Shown piece after piece: positions 9,150-18,189 of a stretch of 64,000 nt of DNA. Each line of letters begins with the position of its first letter. Positions within the stretch are counted from its first letter, which is position 1. The notes under the pieces were generated by a model. The model did no database searches and had not been told where the DNA came from. It worked only from the letters and a program-made list of their open reading frames with translations. Location of the stretch: the NCBI RefSeq assembly GCF_001190945.1, contig NZ_CP011112.1:4402001-4466000 (forward strand). Reading direction: 5' to 3'. The position numbers were made by a program, and so were the translations under genes. The DNA is from Luteipulveratus mongoliensis. GTDB taxonomy: Bacteria; Actinomycetota; Actinomycetes; Actinomycetales; Dermatophilaceae.

Positions 9150-9917
9150 ATGACCGTCACCGAGGTCGACCTGAACGCCGACATGGGCGAGTCGTACGGC
9201 GCGTGGGTCCTGGGCGATGACCTCGCCCTGCTCGACGTGGTCACGTCGGCCAACGTCGCCTGCGGCTTCCATGCGGGAGACCCGTCCACGCTCGTACGCA
9301 CCTGTCGGGCGGCCGCCCAGCGCGGCGTCGTGATCGGCGCGCAGGTGGGCTATCGCGACCTCGCCGGCTTCGGCCGGCGCTTCATCGACGTGGCACCCGA
9401 GGACCTCTACGCCGACGTGATCTACCAGATCGGCGCGCTCGATGCCGTGGCCCGCAGCCAGGGCACCCGCGTCCGCTACGTCAAACCGCACGGCGCCCTC
9501 TACAACACGGTGGTGCACCACGCGGGCCAGGCCGCGGCCGTCGTCCGCGCGGTGCGTGACCTCGACGCCACGCTCCCGCTGCTCGGGCTGGCCGACTCGG
9601 CGCTGCTGGCGGCGGCCGAGCGGGTCGGCATCCGGACCATCAGCGAGGTGTTCGCCGATCGTGCTTACACCGCCGGCGGCACCCTCGTGCCACGTCGTGA
9701 GGACGGTGCCGTGCTGCACGACCCGGACGAGGTCGCCGAGCGAGCCGTGGCCATGGTGACCACTGGCGAGGTCCTCAGCCAGGACGGCGAGGACGTCCAG
9801 GTCGACGCCGAGTCGGTCTGCGTCCACGGCGACTCACCGGGCGCGGTGGCGATGGCGACCGCGGTCCGCGCCGCGCTCGAGGACGCCGGCGTGACGCTCC
9901 GGCCGTTCGTGTCATGA
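9150..9917 (+). CDS. pxpA: 5-oxoprolinase subunit A (LamB/YcsF family)
   Basis: 255 residues, standard length. It starts with the diagnostic [10 protein letters not shown] stretch, and [11 protein letters not shown] and VKPHGALYN are further family signatures. With PxpB and PxpC it forms the ATP-dependent prokaryotic 5-oxoprolinase that opens 5-oxoproline (pyroglutamate) to glutamate, a damage-repair and salvage reaction in the cytoplasm. The end overlaps the start of pxpB by four bases (ATGA), so the three genes are translationally coupled in the order A-B-C. Confidence 0.93.
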   Translation: MTVTEVDLNADMGESYGAWVLGDDLALLDVVTSANVACGFHAGDPSTLVRTCRAAAQRGVVIGAQVGYRDLAGFGRRFIDVAPEDLYADVIYQIGALDAVARSQGTRVRYVKPHGALYNTVVHHAGQAAAVVRAVRDLDATLPLLGLADSALLAAAERVGIRTISEVFADRAYTAGGTLVPRREDGAVLHDPDEVAERAVAMVTTGEVLSQDGEDVQVDAESVCVHGDSPGAVAMATAVRAALEDAGVTLRPFVS

Positions 9918-10525
9918 AGGTTCTCCCCGTCGGCCGGCGGGGCGTGCTGGTCGAGCTCGACGACCCGGACCAGCGGCGGGCGCTCGATGCCCACCTGCGA
10001 CACGCATCGGTCCCCGGCGTGGTCGAGCACGTCACGGCGGCGCGTACGGTCCTGGTCCGGGTCGCCCGCGAGCGCGACATCCGCCAGGTCATCGACCGGC
10101 TGCACGCCGTCGACCTGACCGCTCCGCCGGCCGCGGCGGCGTCCGCAAACCTGGCGATCCAGGTGACCTACGACGGCGCCGACCTGGGCCATGCCGCTGA
10201 GCTGCTGGGCATCTCCACGGATGAGGTGGTCCGTCGCCACACGAGCCAGGTCTGGACGGTGGAGTTCGTCGGGTTCCTGCCGGGGTTCGGCTATCTCTCC
10301 GGCGCGGAAGGAGACCTCACAGTGCCTCGCCGCGACTCGCCGCGTGCCCGAGTCCCGCGCGGCGCCGTCGGTCTCGCCGGCGAGTGGACCGGCATCTATC
10401 CCAGTGCTTCCCCCGGTGGCTGGCAGCTGATCGGCACGACCGAAGAGCGGCTGTTCGACGCCGAGCGATCGCCCGCCGCACTGCTCACCACGGGAACCCG
10501 CGTCCGCTTCCGGTCGGCATCATGA
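9914..10525 (+). CDS. pxpB: 5-oxoprolinase subunit B (KipI/allophanate-hydrolase-subunit-1 family)
   Basis: 203 residues. The central [19 protein letters not shown] and the later P-R-VP-GAVGLAG pattern are the hallmarks of the AHS1/PxpB cyclophilin-like fold. It pairs with PxpC to form the ATP-using half of 5-oxoprolinase. In Bacillus the homologue KipI was first described as a kinase inhibitor; the presence of pxpA and pxpC on both sides makes the oxoprolinase role much more likely here. It overlaps both neighbours by ATGA. Confidence 0.92.
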   Translation: MKVLPVGRRGVLVELDDPDQRRALDAHLRHASVPGVVEHVTAARTVLVRVARERDIRQVIDRLHAVDLTAPPAAAASANLAIQVTYDGADLGHAAELLGISTDEVVRRHTSQVWTVEFVGFLPGFGYLSGAEGDLTVPRRDSPRARVPRGAVGLAGEWTGIYPSASPGGWQLIGTTEERLFDAERSPAALLTTGTRVRFRSAS

Positions 10526-11397
10526 CCGCGCTCGTCGTCCGCCGAGTGGGACTGCAGGTCCTCATCGAGGACGCTGGGCGGCCAGGTCTGGCCCACCTCG
10601 GGGTCAGCCCCAGCGGCGCGGCCGACCGCGCGTCCTACCTGCTCGCCAACCGACTCGTCGGCAACGCGGACGGAGCCGCTGGGCTCGAGGTCCTCATGGG
10701 TGGGCTCGTGCTCGAACCCACCCATGACGTCGTGGTCGCCGTCACCGGTGCACCGGCCCTCGTCCGCGCTGGTGGGGCGGCCGTTGCCCTCTGCACGGCA
10801 CTGCGCGTCCGTGCCGGGCAGACCCTCGAGATCGGTACGCCGGTCGCCGGCCTGCGCACCTACGTCGCCGTCCGGGGTGGCCTGGACGTCCCGACGATCC
10901 TCGGCAGCCGCAGCAGCGACCCGACGTCTTCGCTGGGTCCGCCGCCGGTCCGGCAGGGCGACCATCTCGCGGTCGGTCCGCCGCCTACCGCTCCCGTGTC
11001 GGACGAGGTCGGTACGCCGGTCAGCCCGCCGCTCGGCCCGATCGACCTGGCCACGGTGCTGGGCCCGCGGGACGACTGGCTGACCGAGGACGCGCTGCGG
11101 CTGCTGGGGGACGCTGCCTGGGCGCTGACGAGCGAGAGCGATCGCGTCGGCGTACGACTGTCCGGGCCCCGCCTGACACGCGCGGCTCGCGGTGAGCTGG
11201 CCAGCGAGGGTCTCGTGCGCGGTGCGGTGCAGGTACCGCCGTCGGGACAGCCCGTCGTCTTCCTGGCCGATCACCCGACAACCGGCGGTTATCCGGTCGT
11301 CGCGGTGATCGATGACGACGCGACCGATCGGCTGGCTCAGCTGCGACCGGGCGAGCAAGTGCGATTCACCCTGCAGCACGCGTCATGGTTGTCCTGA
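10522..11397 (+). CDS. pxpC: 5-oxoprolinase subunit C (biotin-dependent carboxyltransferase-like, AHS2 family)
   Basis: 291 residues from the ATG at 10522 that overlaps the pxpB stop. The signature GLAHLGVSPSGAADR near the N-terminus and YVAVRGGLDVP in the middle identify the AHS2/PxpC family. It completes the 5-oxoprolinase complex with PxpA and PxpB. A longer frame exists upstream, but it runs inside pxpB and is rejected. The 3' end overlaps the end of the convergent truA by 15 bp. Confidence 0.92.
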   Translation: MTALVVRRVGLQVLIEDAGRPGLAHLGVSPSGAADRASYLLANRLVGNADGAAGLEVLMGGLVLEPTHDVVVAVTGAPALVRAGGAAVALCTALRVRAGQTLEIGTPVAGLRTYVAVRGGLDVPTILGSRSSDPTSSLGPPPVRQGDHLAVGPPPTAPVSDEVGTPVSPPLGPIDLATVLGPRDDWLTEDALRLLGDAAWALTSESDRVGVRLSGPRLTRAARGELASEGLVRGAVQVPPSGQPVVFLADHPTTGGYPVVAVIDDDATDRLAQLRPGEQVRFTLQHASWLS

Positions 11398-12234
11398 TGC
11401 CTCGTCGAGTCGCCGGACGGCTCGCGACTCGTCGGCACGGGCCTGCAGCTGGTCGTCGGGCGGATAGCTGACCTCCTCCAACGACAGGCCGTGCGGCGGC
11501 ATGACGGTGACCTCGGGGTCACGCTGCCCAGCCATGAGAACCGTTGCAGGCCAATCAGTCTCACGCCGCCCCTCTCCCACGGGCACGATCACGCCGACCA
11601 GCGAGCGCACCATCGAGTGGCAGAAGGCGTCGGCCACGACGGTGGCCTCCAGGACGCCGTCGTCGGCCCTCGACCAGCTGTACGCCAGGAGCGTCCGCAC
11701 GGTCGTCGCGCCCTCGCGGCGCTTGCAGAAGGCGGCAAAGTCGTTCAGCCCCAACAACTTTGCCGCGGCCGCGTCCATCGCGTCCACGTCCAGAGGCTTG
11801 CGATGCGCGACGGTGTCACGGCGACGCAGCGGGTCCAGGCGAGACGGCTGGTCACACAGCCGATAGAGGTAGCGCCGCTGATTGGCCGAGAAGCGTGCGT
11901 CGAATCCCGGTGGTGCGACGCGGACTTCCTGGACGACGACGTCACTCGGCAGCACGCCGTTGAGCCGGTTGAGCGCCGCTTGCTCCGGCGACCGGTCGGA
12001 CCGACCCGGCAGACCGGCGTACGCCACCTCATCGACATCGGCGTGGCACACCGCACCACGGGCGTGCACGCCCGCGTCGGTGCGCCCGGCGACCGTGAGC
12101 CGGACGGGCTCAGCTGAGCGGAGCACGGTGGTCAAGGCTTGAGACAGCTCGCCCTCGACCGTGCGACGGCCAGGCTGCGCCGCCCACCCGGAGAAGTCGG
12201 TGCCGTCATAGGCGAAGTCGAGGCGCAGCCGCAC
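11383..12234 (-). CDS. truA: tRNA pseudouridine(38-40) synthase TruA
   Basis: 283 residues from a GTG at 12234. The catalytic Asp is in GRTDAGVHA (Asp53) and the N-terminus RLDFAYDGTDFSGWAAQ is typical. It converts U38-40 of the anticodon stem of many tRNAs to pseudouridine. In many actinobacteria truA directly follows rplQ; here it lies about 4 kb away with other genes between. A -10-like TAGCCT (12242-12247, read on the minus strand) ends exactly 7 nt before the chosen start, which supports this start and a leaderless mRNA. Confidence 0.92.
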   Translation of the reverse strand: MRLRLDFAYDGTDFSGWAAQPGRRTVEGELSQALTTVLRSAEPVRLTVAGRTDAGVHARGAVCHADVDEVAYAGLPGRSDRSPEQAALNRLNGVLPSDVVVQEVRVAPPGFDARFSANQRRYLYRLCDQPSRLDPLRRRDTVAHRKPLDVDAMDAAAAKLLGLNDFAAFCKRREGATTVRTLLAYSWSRADDGVLEATVVADAFCHSMVRSLVGVIVPVGEGRRETDWPATVLMAGQRDPEVTVMPPHGLSLEEVSYPPDDQLQARADESRAVRRLDEASGQP

Positions 12235-12241
12235 GCGAGTC

Positions 12242-12247
12242 AGGCTA
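12242..12247 (-). promoter_or_regulatory. -10 element of truA (leaderless type)
   Basis: On the minus strand the hexamer is TAGCCT (TAnnnT). Seven bases separate it from the GTG at 12234, so transcription would start at or next to the start codon. No clear -35 is visible. Confidence 0.4.
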
Positions 12248-12264
12248 CCCACCGAGATATCCCG

Positions 12265-12294
12265 TTGAGCGACCCTGCCCGCCGTGCCTACCGT
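12265..12294 (+). promoter_or_regulatory. promoter of the DUF2087 gene (leaderless type)
   Basis: -35 TTGAGC at 12265-12270, 18-bp spacer, -10 TACCGT at 12289-12294, then 7 bp to the ATG at 12302. The fit to TTGAc/TAnnnT and the fixed distance argue for transcription starting at the ATG. Confidence 0.45.
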
Positions 12295-12301
12295 TCTGGG
12301 C

Positions 12302-12544
12302 ATGAGCACCACCACGCCGACCGACCCGACCGAGCCGCGCAAGCGGCTCGTCGTGCTGCACCTGATCGCGCAGGAGCTCACCCCCGGTGAGCGCTACACG
12401 CAGGTCGAGGTCGACAGCCGGATCCGCGGCCTCCACCCCGACGTCGCCGCACTGCGGCGGCAGCTGGTCGACGAGGGCTTCGTGGAGCGGCGCGCGGGCG
12501 AGTACTGGCGGGCCGACGACTCGGCGCCGCCGATGGCCAGCTGA
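12302..12544 (+). CDS. DUF2087 domain protein
   Basis: 80 residues. The body (RLVVLHLIAQELTPGERYTQVEVDSRI, then a DEGFVERRAGEYWRA end) matches the small DUF2087 domain, a winged-helix-like unit found alone or at the end of ArsR-type regulators in actinobacteria and firmicutes. A DNA-binding role is plausible but not shown. It is divergent from truA and followed, across a short gap, by the convergent siderophore-interacting gene. I used the ATG at 12302 rather than an upstream start because the promoter motif ends 7 nt before it. Confidence 0.75.
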   Translation: MSTTTPTDPTEPRKRLVVLHLIAQELTPGERYTQVEVDSRIRGLHPDVAALRRQLVDEGFVERRAGEYWRADDSAPPMAS

Positions 12545-12588
12545 GCGGACGGCGTACGACGCCCGCTCAGGCCGTCGTCGCCGTCCGC

Positions 12589-13359
12589 TCAGGCCTCGGC
12601 CGTCGCGAGCTCTCGCTTCCAGACCCGGAAGCCTTCCTCGGTCCGTCCACGACGCCAGTAGCCCGAGATCGACGCGCGCGCCGCGGGCACTCCACGCTCC
12701 TTGCGGATGTAGCCGCGCAGACCGTGCATCACGGTCTGGGCCTCGCCGTGGATGAAGACGTGCGGCTCGCCAGGCAGCCACGCGGCGTCCCGAACTGCTT
12801 GCACCAGAGGCGAATTCACGCCTGCTTGATCGTCGGGGACCTCGCCTGCCGCACCTCCGCGGTGAACCCAGGTCAGTCGTACGCCGGCCGGTGCGGCGAG
12901 CGCGATCTCCTCGCCCGCGTCGGCGACCTCGATGAAGGCGTATCCGACGGCGTCTGCCGGCAGTGACTCGAGCGCGGCGGCGATCGCCGGAATCGCGGAC
13001 TCATCGCCGGCCAAGAGGTGCCAGTCGGCGTCAGTGGCGGGGCGGTACGCGCCACCTGGCCCGCGCACTCCGATCTCGTCCCCGGGCTGCGCCTCCGCCG
13101 CCCATCGACCGGCAACGCCCTCCTCGCCGTGCACGACGAAGTCGATGGAGAGCTCGCGACGCTGCGGGTCGACCGCGCGCACGGTGTAGGTGCGTACGAC
13201 CTCCTCGCCGTCGGCGATCAGGGCGAGCTTGACGTACATATCGGTGAACTCATTGGGAGCGAACTCGGCGAATCCGGGTCCGCCCAGGACGACCCGCACC
13301 AGGTGATCGGTGATCCGCTCGGTCCGCATCACCGTCAGTGGGGTCTGTGCGTTGGCCAT
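12589..13359 (-). CDS. siderophore-interacting protein (ViuB/SIP-type ferric-siderophore reductase)
   Basis: 256 residues. An N-terminal FAD-binding barrel contains RTYTVR (isoalloxazine contact) and DFVVHG followed by GVAGRWA, and a C-terminal half with LLAGDESAIPAI is the SIP nicotinamide-binding part. These proteins reduce Fe(III)-siderophore in the cytoplasm to release iron. A near-perfect DtxR/IdeR box overlaps the promoter, which fits repression when iron is sufficient. No siderophore synthesis or uptake genes are next to it, so it probably serves a system elsewhere. Confidence 0.9.
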   Translation of the reverse strand: MANAQTPLTVMRTERITDHLVRVVLGGPGFAEFAPNEFTDMYVKLALIADGEEVVRTYTVRAVDPQRRELSIDFVVHGEEGVAGRWAAEAQPGDEIGVRGPGGAYRPATDADWHLLAGDESAIPAIAAALESLPADAVGYAFIEVADAGEEIALAAPAGVRLTWVHRGGAAGEVPDDQAGVNSPLVQAVRDAAWLPGEPHVFIHGEAQTVMHGLRGYIRKERGVPAARASISGYWRRGRTEEGFRVWKRELATAEA

Positions 13360-13400
13360 GCATCCTTCTTTCCCGGGACAACGCCCGGACTTGGTCTCTG

Positions 13401-13436
13401 TTAGGTGAGCCTAACTGCTGAGGCGCTCTCCCCCAA
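13401..13436 (-). promoter_or_regulatory. DtxR/IdeR iron box over the promoter of the siderophore-interacting gene
   Basis: TTAGGTGAGCCTAAC at 13401-13415 matches the first 15 positions of the DtxR consensus with one difference; the last four positions are degenerate. On the minus strand a -10 TAGGCT (13408-13413) lies inside the box and TTGGGG (13431-13436) is a -35 with a 17-bp spacer. Iron-loaded DtxR/IdeR bound here would cover the -10. The box is 42 bp upstream of the start codon. Confidence 0.8.
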
Positions 13437-13504
13437 GGGGTTGACGACCCGGACGCGGTTCGCGCTCGCGGCTCTCGGCTCGCGGCTGGAGACCACGCAG
13501 GGGC

Positions 13505-14977
13505 CTAGAGCGGCGCCGCCGCGATCCAGTCGTAGAGCTGGGAGTAGGACATGCCCTTGCCACTGACCTGGAACTGGTAGTCGCGACGGTCCGCGGCCTT
13601 GAACTCCACCAGCACCCAGGTGCCGTCCACCGGGTCCTCGAAGTGGTACAGGCGGACGTCGTGCCCGGAGCGCAGGCCCGGGACCACCGGGACGGACGTC
13701 GGGGGCGTCAGTGCCTTGAGCGCATCGGCAGCCTTGCCGGGCGCGAAGGACAGCAGGTCGACCTGGACGGTCGGCTTGTCGAAGCCCTCCTCGCGAGCCA
13801 CGCACTGCAGCTTGTAGCGGAACGGGACCTTCGACGACGCTGGAGGCGTCGTGGTCGGCGTACAGATCCCGTTCTGGTAGCCCTTGGCTTTCGGGCCGGC
13901 AGGCAGCAGATCGGGCCACAGCTTGATGGCCGGCTGCGCGGTCTGCCAGATGGCGTCCTCCGACGGACTCGTGGGCGCCGCCGGCGTCGTGGTCGAGGAC
14001 GTCGGGCTCTGGCCAACGGCATCATGGCGCGTGGTCACGACGATGACCGTGGCCGCGACCGCGACGGCTGCCACAGCCGCACCCGCCCCGAGCCAGCGCG
14101 CGCGATGCGAGGGCGGCGGTGCTGGGGCCAGAACGGGCTTCGGTGCAGTAGTCGCGCGGAGGGCGTCGGCGTACTCCGCGCAGGTCGCGAACCGTCGGGT
14201 CCGGTCCTTGCTCATCGCGCGGTGGACCACATCCTGCAGGGCCGGCGGCAGGTCCGGCCGCGCGGCGAGCAGAGACGGGGGCGCCGCCTGCAGATGCTGC
14301 TCGATGACGCGGACCGGCGGCCCCTGGAACGGAGGACGACCCGCCAGCAGCGTGAAGGTCGTACAGGCCAAGGAGTACTGGTCGGAGCGACCGTCGAGCA
14401 GCTCGCCCCGCAGCTGCTCCGGTGAGGCGTACTCGACGGTGGCCATGCTGCCGCCCGTTTGAGTGATCTCATCGCCGCCGGCGACCGAGCCGATGCCGAA
14501 GTCGGTGAGCAGGACGCGTTCGGCGCCGCCCTCCTGGCCGGCGCGCAGCATGATGTTGCCCGGCTTCACGTCGCGGTGCAGGACCCCGCGACGATGCGCC
14601 TCATCGAGCGCCCTCGCCGTCTCGTGCACGACATGCAGTACCCGACCGAGCGGGTATGGGCCGTGCTCGCGCAGCGCCCGGGAGGCGTCGGTGCCATCGA
14701 CCAGCTGCATCGAGATCCAGGGCAGCCCGTCCTCGATCCCCCGGTCGAGTACCGCCACGATGTTGGGGTGGTCGAGCCGCGCGACCATCTCGGCCTCACG
14801 CTCGAAACGCGCCCGCGCCTCGGCGTCATCGGTCGACGCGGTGAGGGTCTTGATCGCGACGAGGCGAGGCAGGCGCGGGTGGTCAGCGGCGTACACCGCG
14901 CCCATGCCTCCCCGACCGAGCACACGACGAATCCGATAACCGGCGAACGCTTCCCCCGGATGCAGCTCTCGCACCAT
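13505..14977 (-). CDS. transmembrane serine/threonine protein kinase (PknB-like)
   Basis: 490 residues from the ATG at 14977. Kinase motifs: glycine loop GRGGMG (21-26), Lys43 in VAIK, catalytic HRDVKPGN (135-142), DFG (160-162) and SPEQL near 186-190. A single membrane helix at about 297-317 (GAGAAVAAVAVAATVIVV) follows a Pro-rich juxtamembrane segment, then about 170 extracytoplasmic residues starting with a Thr/Ser/Pro-rich linker. The outer part is not a recognisable PASTA sensor. Substrates are unknown. A TAGAGT hexamer ends 7 nt before the start, suggesting leaderless mRNA. Confidence 0.9.
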   Translation of the reverse strand: MVRELHPGEAFAGYRIRRVLGRGGMGAVYAADHPRLPRLVAIKTLTASTDDAEARARFEREAEMVARLDHPNIVAVLDRGIEDGLPWISMQLVDGTDASRALREHGPYPLGRVLHVVHETARALDEAHRRGVLHRDVKPGNIMLRAGQEGGAERVLLTDFGIGSVAGGDEITQTGGSMATVEYASPEQLRGELLDGRSDQYSLACTTFTLLAGRPPFQGPPVRVIEQHLQAAPPSLLAARPDLPPALQDVVHRAMSKDRTRRFATCAEYADALRATTAPKPVLAPAPPPSHRARWLGAGAAVAAVAVAATVIVVTTRHDAVGQSPTSSTTTPAAPTSPSEDAIWQTAQPAIKLWPDLLPAGPKAKGYQNGICTPTTTPPASSKVPFRYKLQCVAREEGFDKPTVQVDLLSFAPGKAADALKALTPPTSVPVVPGLRSGHDVRLYHFEDPVDGTWVLVEFKAADRRDYQFQVSGKGMSYSQLYDWIAAAPL

Positions 14978-14984
14978 GACGCTC

Positions 14985-14990
14985 ACTCTA
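14985..14990 (-). promoter_or_regulatory. -10 element of the Ser/Thr kinase gene (leaderless type)
   Basis: TAGAGT on the minus strand, seven bases before the ATG at 14977. No good -35 seen. Confidence 0.35.
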
Positions 14991-15064
14991 AGCAGCCGTC
15001 CAGCAGGCGGTGGTCGGGTTGCGGCCATCAGGCCGGTCATCCCGACGCATGGATCCTCCTGCGG

Positions 15065-15090
15065 CCCCGTTCCGTCGGTACTGAACGGGG
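15065..15090. repeat. 8-bp inverted repeat between divergent kinase and secreted-protein genes
   Basis: CCCCGTTC (15065-15072) and GAACGGGG (15083-15090) are perfect complements separated by 10 bp. It lies between two outward-reading genes, so an operator or a 5' leader hairpin of the secreted-protein mRNA are the options. Confidence 0.35.
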
Positions 15091-15173
15091 GAAATCAATC
15101 ATCAGCGCGCGACGGTCGTCACCGGCCCGGCGGCCGATGCCCCATGCCCTGTACGCCGAACGCAGGAGTGATC

Positions 15174-16184
15174 ATGACGAAGACACGACGAGTCCTCACC
15201 ATCACCACCGCGGCCGCGCTGGCTGCCGGCAGCGCCACGGTGGCCACCACATCTCACGCGGACGCTGCTTCGAAGTGCGCCACCAGCACCAGCTCGGGTC
15301 CGTCCTTCTATCCCGGACCGATGGCGTCCAAGACCTACAACGCCCACTTCGGCCAGGGACCGAAGATGCCCTGGCTGGACACGCACACACCGCAGGGCCT
15401 GGGCACCTGGGCCAACTGGGACGGCAGCAGCCACGACCTGCTGGTCATGTCGTCCTACCGCAGCGGGCACGACTCCTACCTGACTGGGATCGACGCGAAG
15501 ACCGGGAAGCGCGTCGGGACCGTCAAGATCGCCGAGTCCCACGTGGGCGGTGTCGCGATCGTGAAGGGCTGGGCGTTCGTCTCCGGCGCTCGTTCGCACG
15601 ACGAGAAGAAGCCCACGATCCGCAAGTACAAGCTGTCCGACCTGCGAAAAGCCATGAAGACCAAGGGAACTCCGTTCCTGAAGCAGACCGGTGACGCACG
15701 TATTGTCCGTGCCTCCAGCTTCCTTGCCCCACAGGACGGCTATCTGTGGGCGGGCAAGTTCAACTACGACAAGAACGACGACATGCGGCGCTACAAGGTT
15801 GGGAGCGACGGCTCCCTGACCGCGACCGGCGAGACGTGGGAGGTCCCGAAGAAGACGCAGGGCCTCATCGTGACGTCCGGGCACTTCATCTTCAGCACGG
15901 CCTCCACCACCAAGAACCGCGCCAACGTCTACGTCGTCAAGCGCGGCCACCGCACACTCTCGAAGGCTCAGGTGAAGTGCTTCCGCGCACCGAGCATGGC
16001 CGAGGGTCTCACCGTCAGCGAGGGCAAGGTGTTCCTGGCGTTCGAGTCCGGCTCGCACCAGTACCGCGGCAAGGCCCGCAACCCGGTCGCCAACCTGCAC
16101 CGGGCGGACCTGAGCGACCTGACCTCACTGGTCAGCGACGTCCGACGAGGTGGAGGCGGCGACGTCCGCCGTGGCGGCGCCTGA
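15174..16184 (+). CDS. secreted protein of unknown function
   Basis: 336 residues from the ATG at 15174, which has an AGGAG ribosome site at 15164-15168. A Sec-type signal peptide is clear: KTRR, then a hydrophobic Ala/Thr core, then a likely cut near SHADAAS. The mature part repeats short beta-strand/turn units around Trp and Gly (GTWANWDG, GKRVGTVKIAESHVGG, GWAFVSG), suggesting a beta-propeller-like fold. Two Cys are visible in the mature part (KCATS near its start, VKCFRAPS further on). The C-terminus is a short Gly/Arg repeat (RRGGGGDVRRGGA). I do not recognise an enzyme signature. A strong terminator hairpin follows. Confidence 0.75.
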   Translation: MTKTRRVLTITTAAALAAGSATVATTSHADAASKCATSTSSGPSFYPGPMASKTYNAHFGQGPKMPWLDTHTPQGLGTWANWDGSSHDLLVMSSYRSGHDSYLTGIDAKTGKRVGTVKIAESHVGGVAIVKGWAFVSGARSHDEKKPTIRKYKLSDLRKAMKTKGTPFLKQTGDARIVRASSFLAPQDGYLWAGKFNYDKNDDMRRYKVGSDGSLTATGETWEVPKKTQGLIVTSGHFIFSTASTTKNRANVYVVKRGHRTLSKAQVKCFRAPSMAEGLTVSEGKVFLAFESGSHQYRGKARNPVANLHRADLSDLTSLVSDVRRGGGGDVRRGGA

Positions 16185-16216
16185 CGGGTGCGGACCACAG
16201 CTGCCGCAGACAGCCG

Positions 16217-16250
16217 AAAGCCCCCGTCCCAGTGAGGGAGCGGGGGCCTT
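16217..16250. terminator. hairpin terminator between convergent genes
   Basis: GCCCCCG (16220-16226) pairs with CGGGGGC (16241-16247), extended inward by TCCC/GGGA with one bulge. It lies between the end of the secreted-protein gene and the end of rplQ, so it can stop transcription from both sides. Short A and T runs flank the stem. Confidence 0.7.
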
Positions 16251-16267
16251 CGTCGTACGAGTGTGGC

Positions 16268-16984
16268 TCAGTCCTCGTGCTGTGCAGCCTCGCCACCGGC
16301 GGGCTCGAAGCCCGCCGCAGCGGCAGCCTCGCCCGTGGTGAACCAGACCTCGGCCTCGGTGGCGTCGTACCAGCGCGAACCTTCGACGTGGTACTTCATC
16401 GAGTCCTTGTTGCCCTTGACGGTGAAGCCCTCCGGAGCGGAGCCGTCGGCGAGCGGAGCAGCAGAGTCGGTGCCGAAGCCACCGTCGGTCGCCTCGGTCT
16501 CGGCCGCGTCGACCACGGGAGCGACCTCGGTCGCCTCAGCAGCGTCAGCGTCCTTCGTGGACTTCGCGGCCTTCTTGGCAGCGCCCTCGGCCTCGGCGAC
16601 AACAGCGCGCTTCGGCTTGGCGTTGACCGGCTCGCGCACCAGCTCGATGACGGCCATGGGGGCGTTGTCGCCCTTGCGCGCCGGAATCTTGGTGATGCGG
16701 GTGTAGCCGCCCGGACGCTCGGCCATGTCGGGTGCGACCTCCTCGAAGAGGCGGTGGACGACACCCTTGTCACGCACGACCGTGAGCACTCGACGACGGG
16801 CGTGCAGGTCACCGCGCTTGGCGAAGGTGATCAGGCGCTCCGCCAGCGGACGCAGGCGCTTGGCCTTGGCCTCCGTGGTGGTGATGCGGTCGTGCTCGAA
16901 CAGCTGCGTAGCCAGGTTGGCCAGGATGAGCCGCTCGTGCGCGGGACCGCCGCCGAGGCGGGGGCCCTTGGTGGGGGTAGGCAT
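16268..16984 (-). CDS. rplQ: 50S ribosomal protein L17 with extra C-terminal domain
   Basis: 238 residues against about 120-130 for ordinary L17. Residues 1 to about 118 are a normal L17 ([19 protein letters not shown], then [17 protein letters not shown]). After an Ala/Lys/Glu-rich linker comes a compact domain containing [23 protein letters not shown] and [11 protein letters not shown]. The same domain ends ribosomal protein L4 in this window, and about 94 bp of DNA encoding it are roughly 91% identical. It resembles a small domain that I recall being named the sunset domain in NCBI annotation; that name is from memory. It is last in the alpha operon, 59 bp after rpoA. Confidence 0.95.
   Translation of the reverse strand: MPTPTKGPRLGGGPAHERLILANLATQLFEHDRITTTEAKAKRLRPLAERLITFAKRGDLHARRRVLTVVRDKGVVHRLFEEVAPDMAERPGGYTRITKIPARKGDNAPMAVIELVREPVNAKPKRAVVAEAEGAAKKAAKSTKDADAAEATEVAPVVDAAETEATDGGFGTDSAAPLADGSAPEGFTVKGNKDSMKYHVEGSRWYDATEAEVWFTTGEAAAAAGFEPAGGEAAQHED
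16340..16433. repeat. 94-bp segment nearly identical to part of rplD (copy in rplQ)
   Basis: Aligned without gaps to 33851-33944, I count 8 mismatches in 94 bases. The segment encodes the core of the shared tail domain on the minus strand. Similarity fades in the Ala-rich linker upstream of the domain. Confidence 0.85.
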
Positions 16985-17043
16985 GGTTTCTCCTTGGTTC
17001 CAAACGGCGGGCGACTACGTCGACCGCCGAATCACAAAGCGGC

Positions 17044-18084
17044 TCAGTACTGCTCGTCCTCGGCGAAGCTGTTGTCCTCAGCCTCACCGGTGGTGGACAG
17101 GTCGTCGTCCTCGTAACGGTCCGCAATGGCGCTCGCGTCGAACCCGGGCGGGCTGTCCTTGAGCTGCAGACCCATCTCGCGCAGCTTGTCCTTGACCTCG
17201 TCGATCGACTTCGCACCGAAGTTGCGGATGTCGAGCAGGTCGGCCTCGCTGCGGCCCACGAGCTCACCCACGGTGTGGATGCCCTCGCGCTTGAGGCAGT
17301 TGTAGGAGCGGACCGTCAGGTCCAGGTCCTCAATCGGCAGCGCCAGGTCGGCCGCCAGCGCAGCGTCGGTCGGCGACGGGCCCATGTCGATGCCCTCGGC
17401 CTCGACGTTGAGCTCACGGGCCAGACCGAACAGCTCGACCAGCGTCTTGCCGGCAGAAGCCATCGCGTCACGCGGCGCCATGGAGTTCTTGGTCTCGACG
17501 TCGACGATCAGCTTGTCGAAGTCGGTGCGCTGCTCGACACGGGTGGCCTCGACCTTGTAGGTCACGGCCAGCACGGGCGAGTAGATCGAGTCGACCGGGA
17601 TGCGGCCGATCTCGTTGTCGGCCGACTTGTTCTGCTGCGCCGAGACGTAGCCGCGACCGCGCTCGACGGTCAGCTCCATCTCGATCTTGCCCTTGTCGTT
17701 CAGGGTCGCGATGTGCAGGTCGGCGTTGTGCACCTCGACACCGGCCGGGGGCGCGATGTCAGCAGCGGTGACGGCACCCGGGCCCTGCTTGCGCAGGTAC
17801 ATCACGACGGGCTCGTCGTGCTCCGAGGAGACGACCAGACCCTTGATGTTGAGGATGATCTCGGTGACGTCCTCCTTGACCCCAGGGATCGTGGAGAACT
17901 CGTGCTGCACACCGTCGACGCGGATGCTCGTGACCGAGGCACCCGGGATCGAGGAGAGGAGCGTGCGGCGGAGGGAGTTGCCGAGGGTGTAGCCGAAGCC
18001 CGGCTCCAGCGGCTCGATGACGAACCGCGAGCGGCTCTCGGAGACCACGTCCTCGGACAGGGTGGGGCGCTGTGCGATAAGCAC
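17044..18084 (-). CDS. rpoA: DNA-directed RNA polymerase subunit alpha
   Basis: 346 residues. The N-terminal dimerisation domain ([20 protein letters not shown]) and C-terminal helix-hairpin-helix domain ([19 protein letters not shown], then [14 protein letters not shown]) are both intact, joined by an acidic linker. It nucleates core RNA polymerase assembly and its C-terminal domain contacts UP elements and activators. The tail is acidic ([22 protein letters not shown]). It is separated from rpsD by 218 bp that carry a long palindromic element. Confidence 0.97.
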   Translation of the reverse strand: MLIAQRPTLSEDVVSESRSRFVIEPLEPGFGYTLGNSLRRTLLSSIPGASVTSIRVDGVQHEFSTIPGVKEDVTEIILNIKGLVVSSEHDEPVVMYLRKQGPGAVTAADIAPPAGVEVHNADLHIATLNDKGKIEMELTVERGRGYVSAQQNKSADNEIGRIPVDSIYSPVLAVTYKVEATRVEQRTDFDKLIVDVETKNSMAPRDAMASAGKTLVELFGLARELNVEAEGIDMGPSPTDAALAADLALPIEDLDLTVRSYNCLKREGIHTVGELVGRSEADLLDIRNFGAKSIDEVKDKLREMGLQLKDSPPGFDASAIADRYEDDDLSTTGEAEDNSFAEDEQY

Positions 18085-18189
18085 TGGTGTTTCCTTTCCA
18101 CAGGCGACCGCTATATGACGCCTTGTGAGCTCGCCAAGGACCTCTGTCCGACCTTGGCGCTATTCAGTTGTCGTACGTCGTACACGCCG

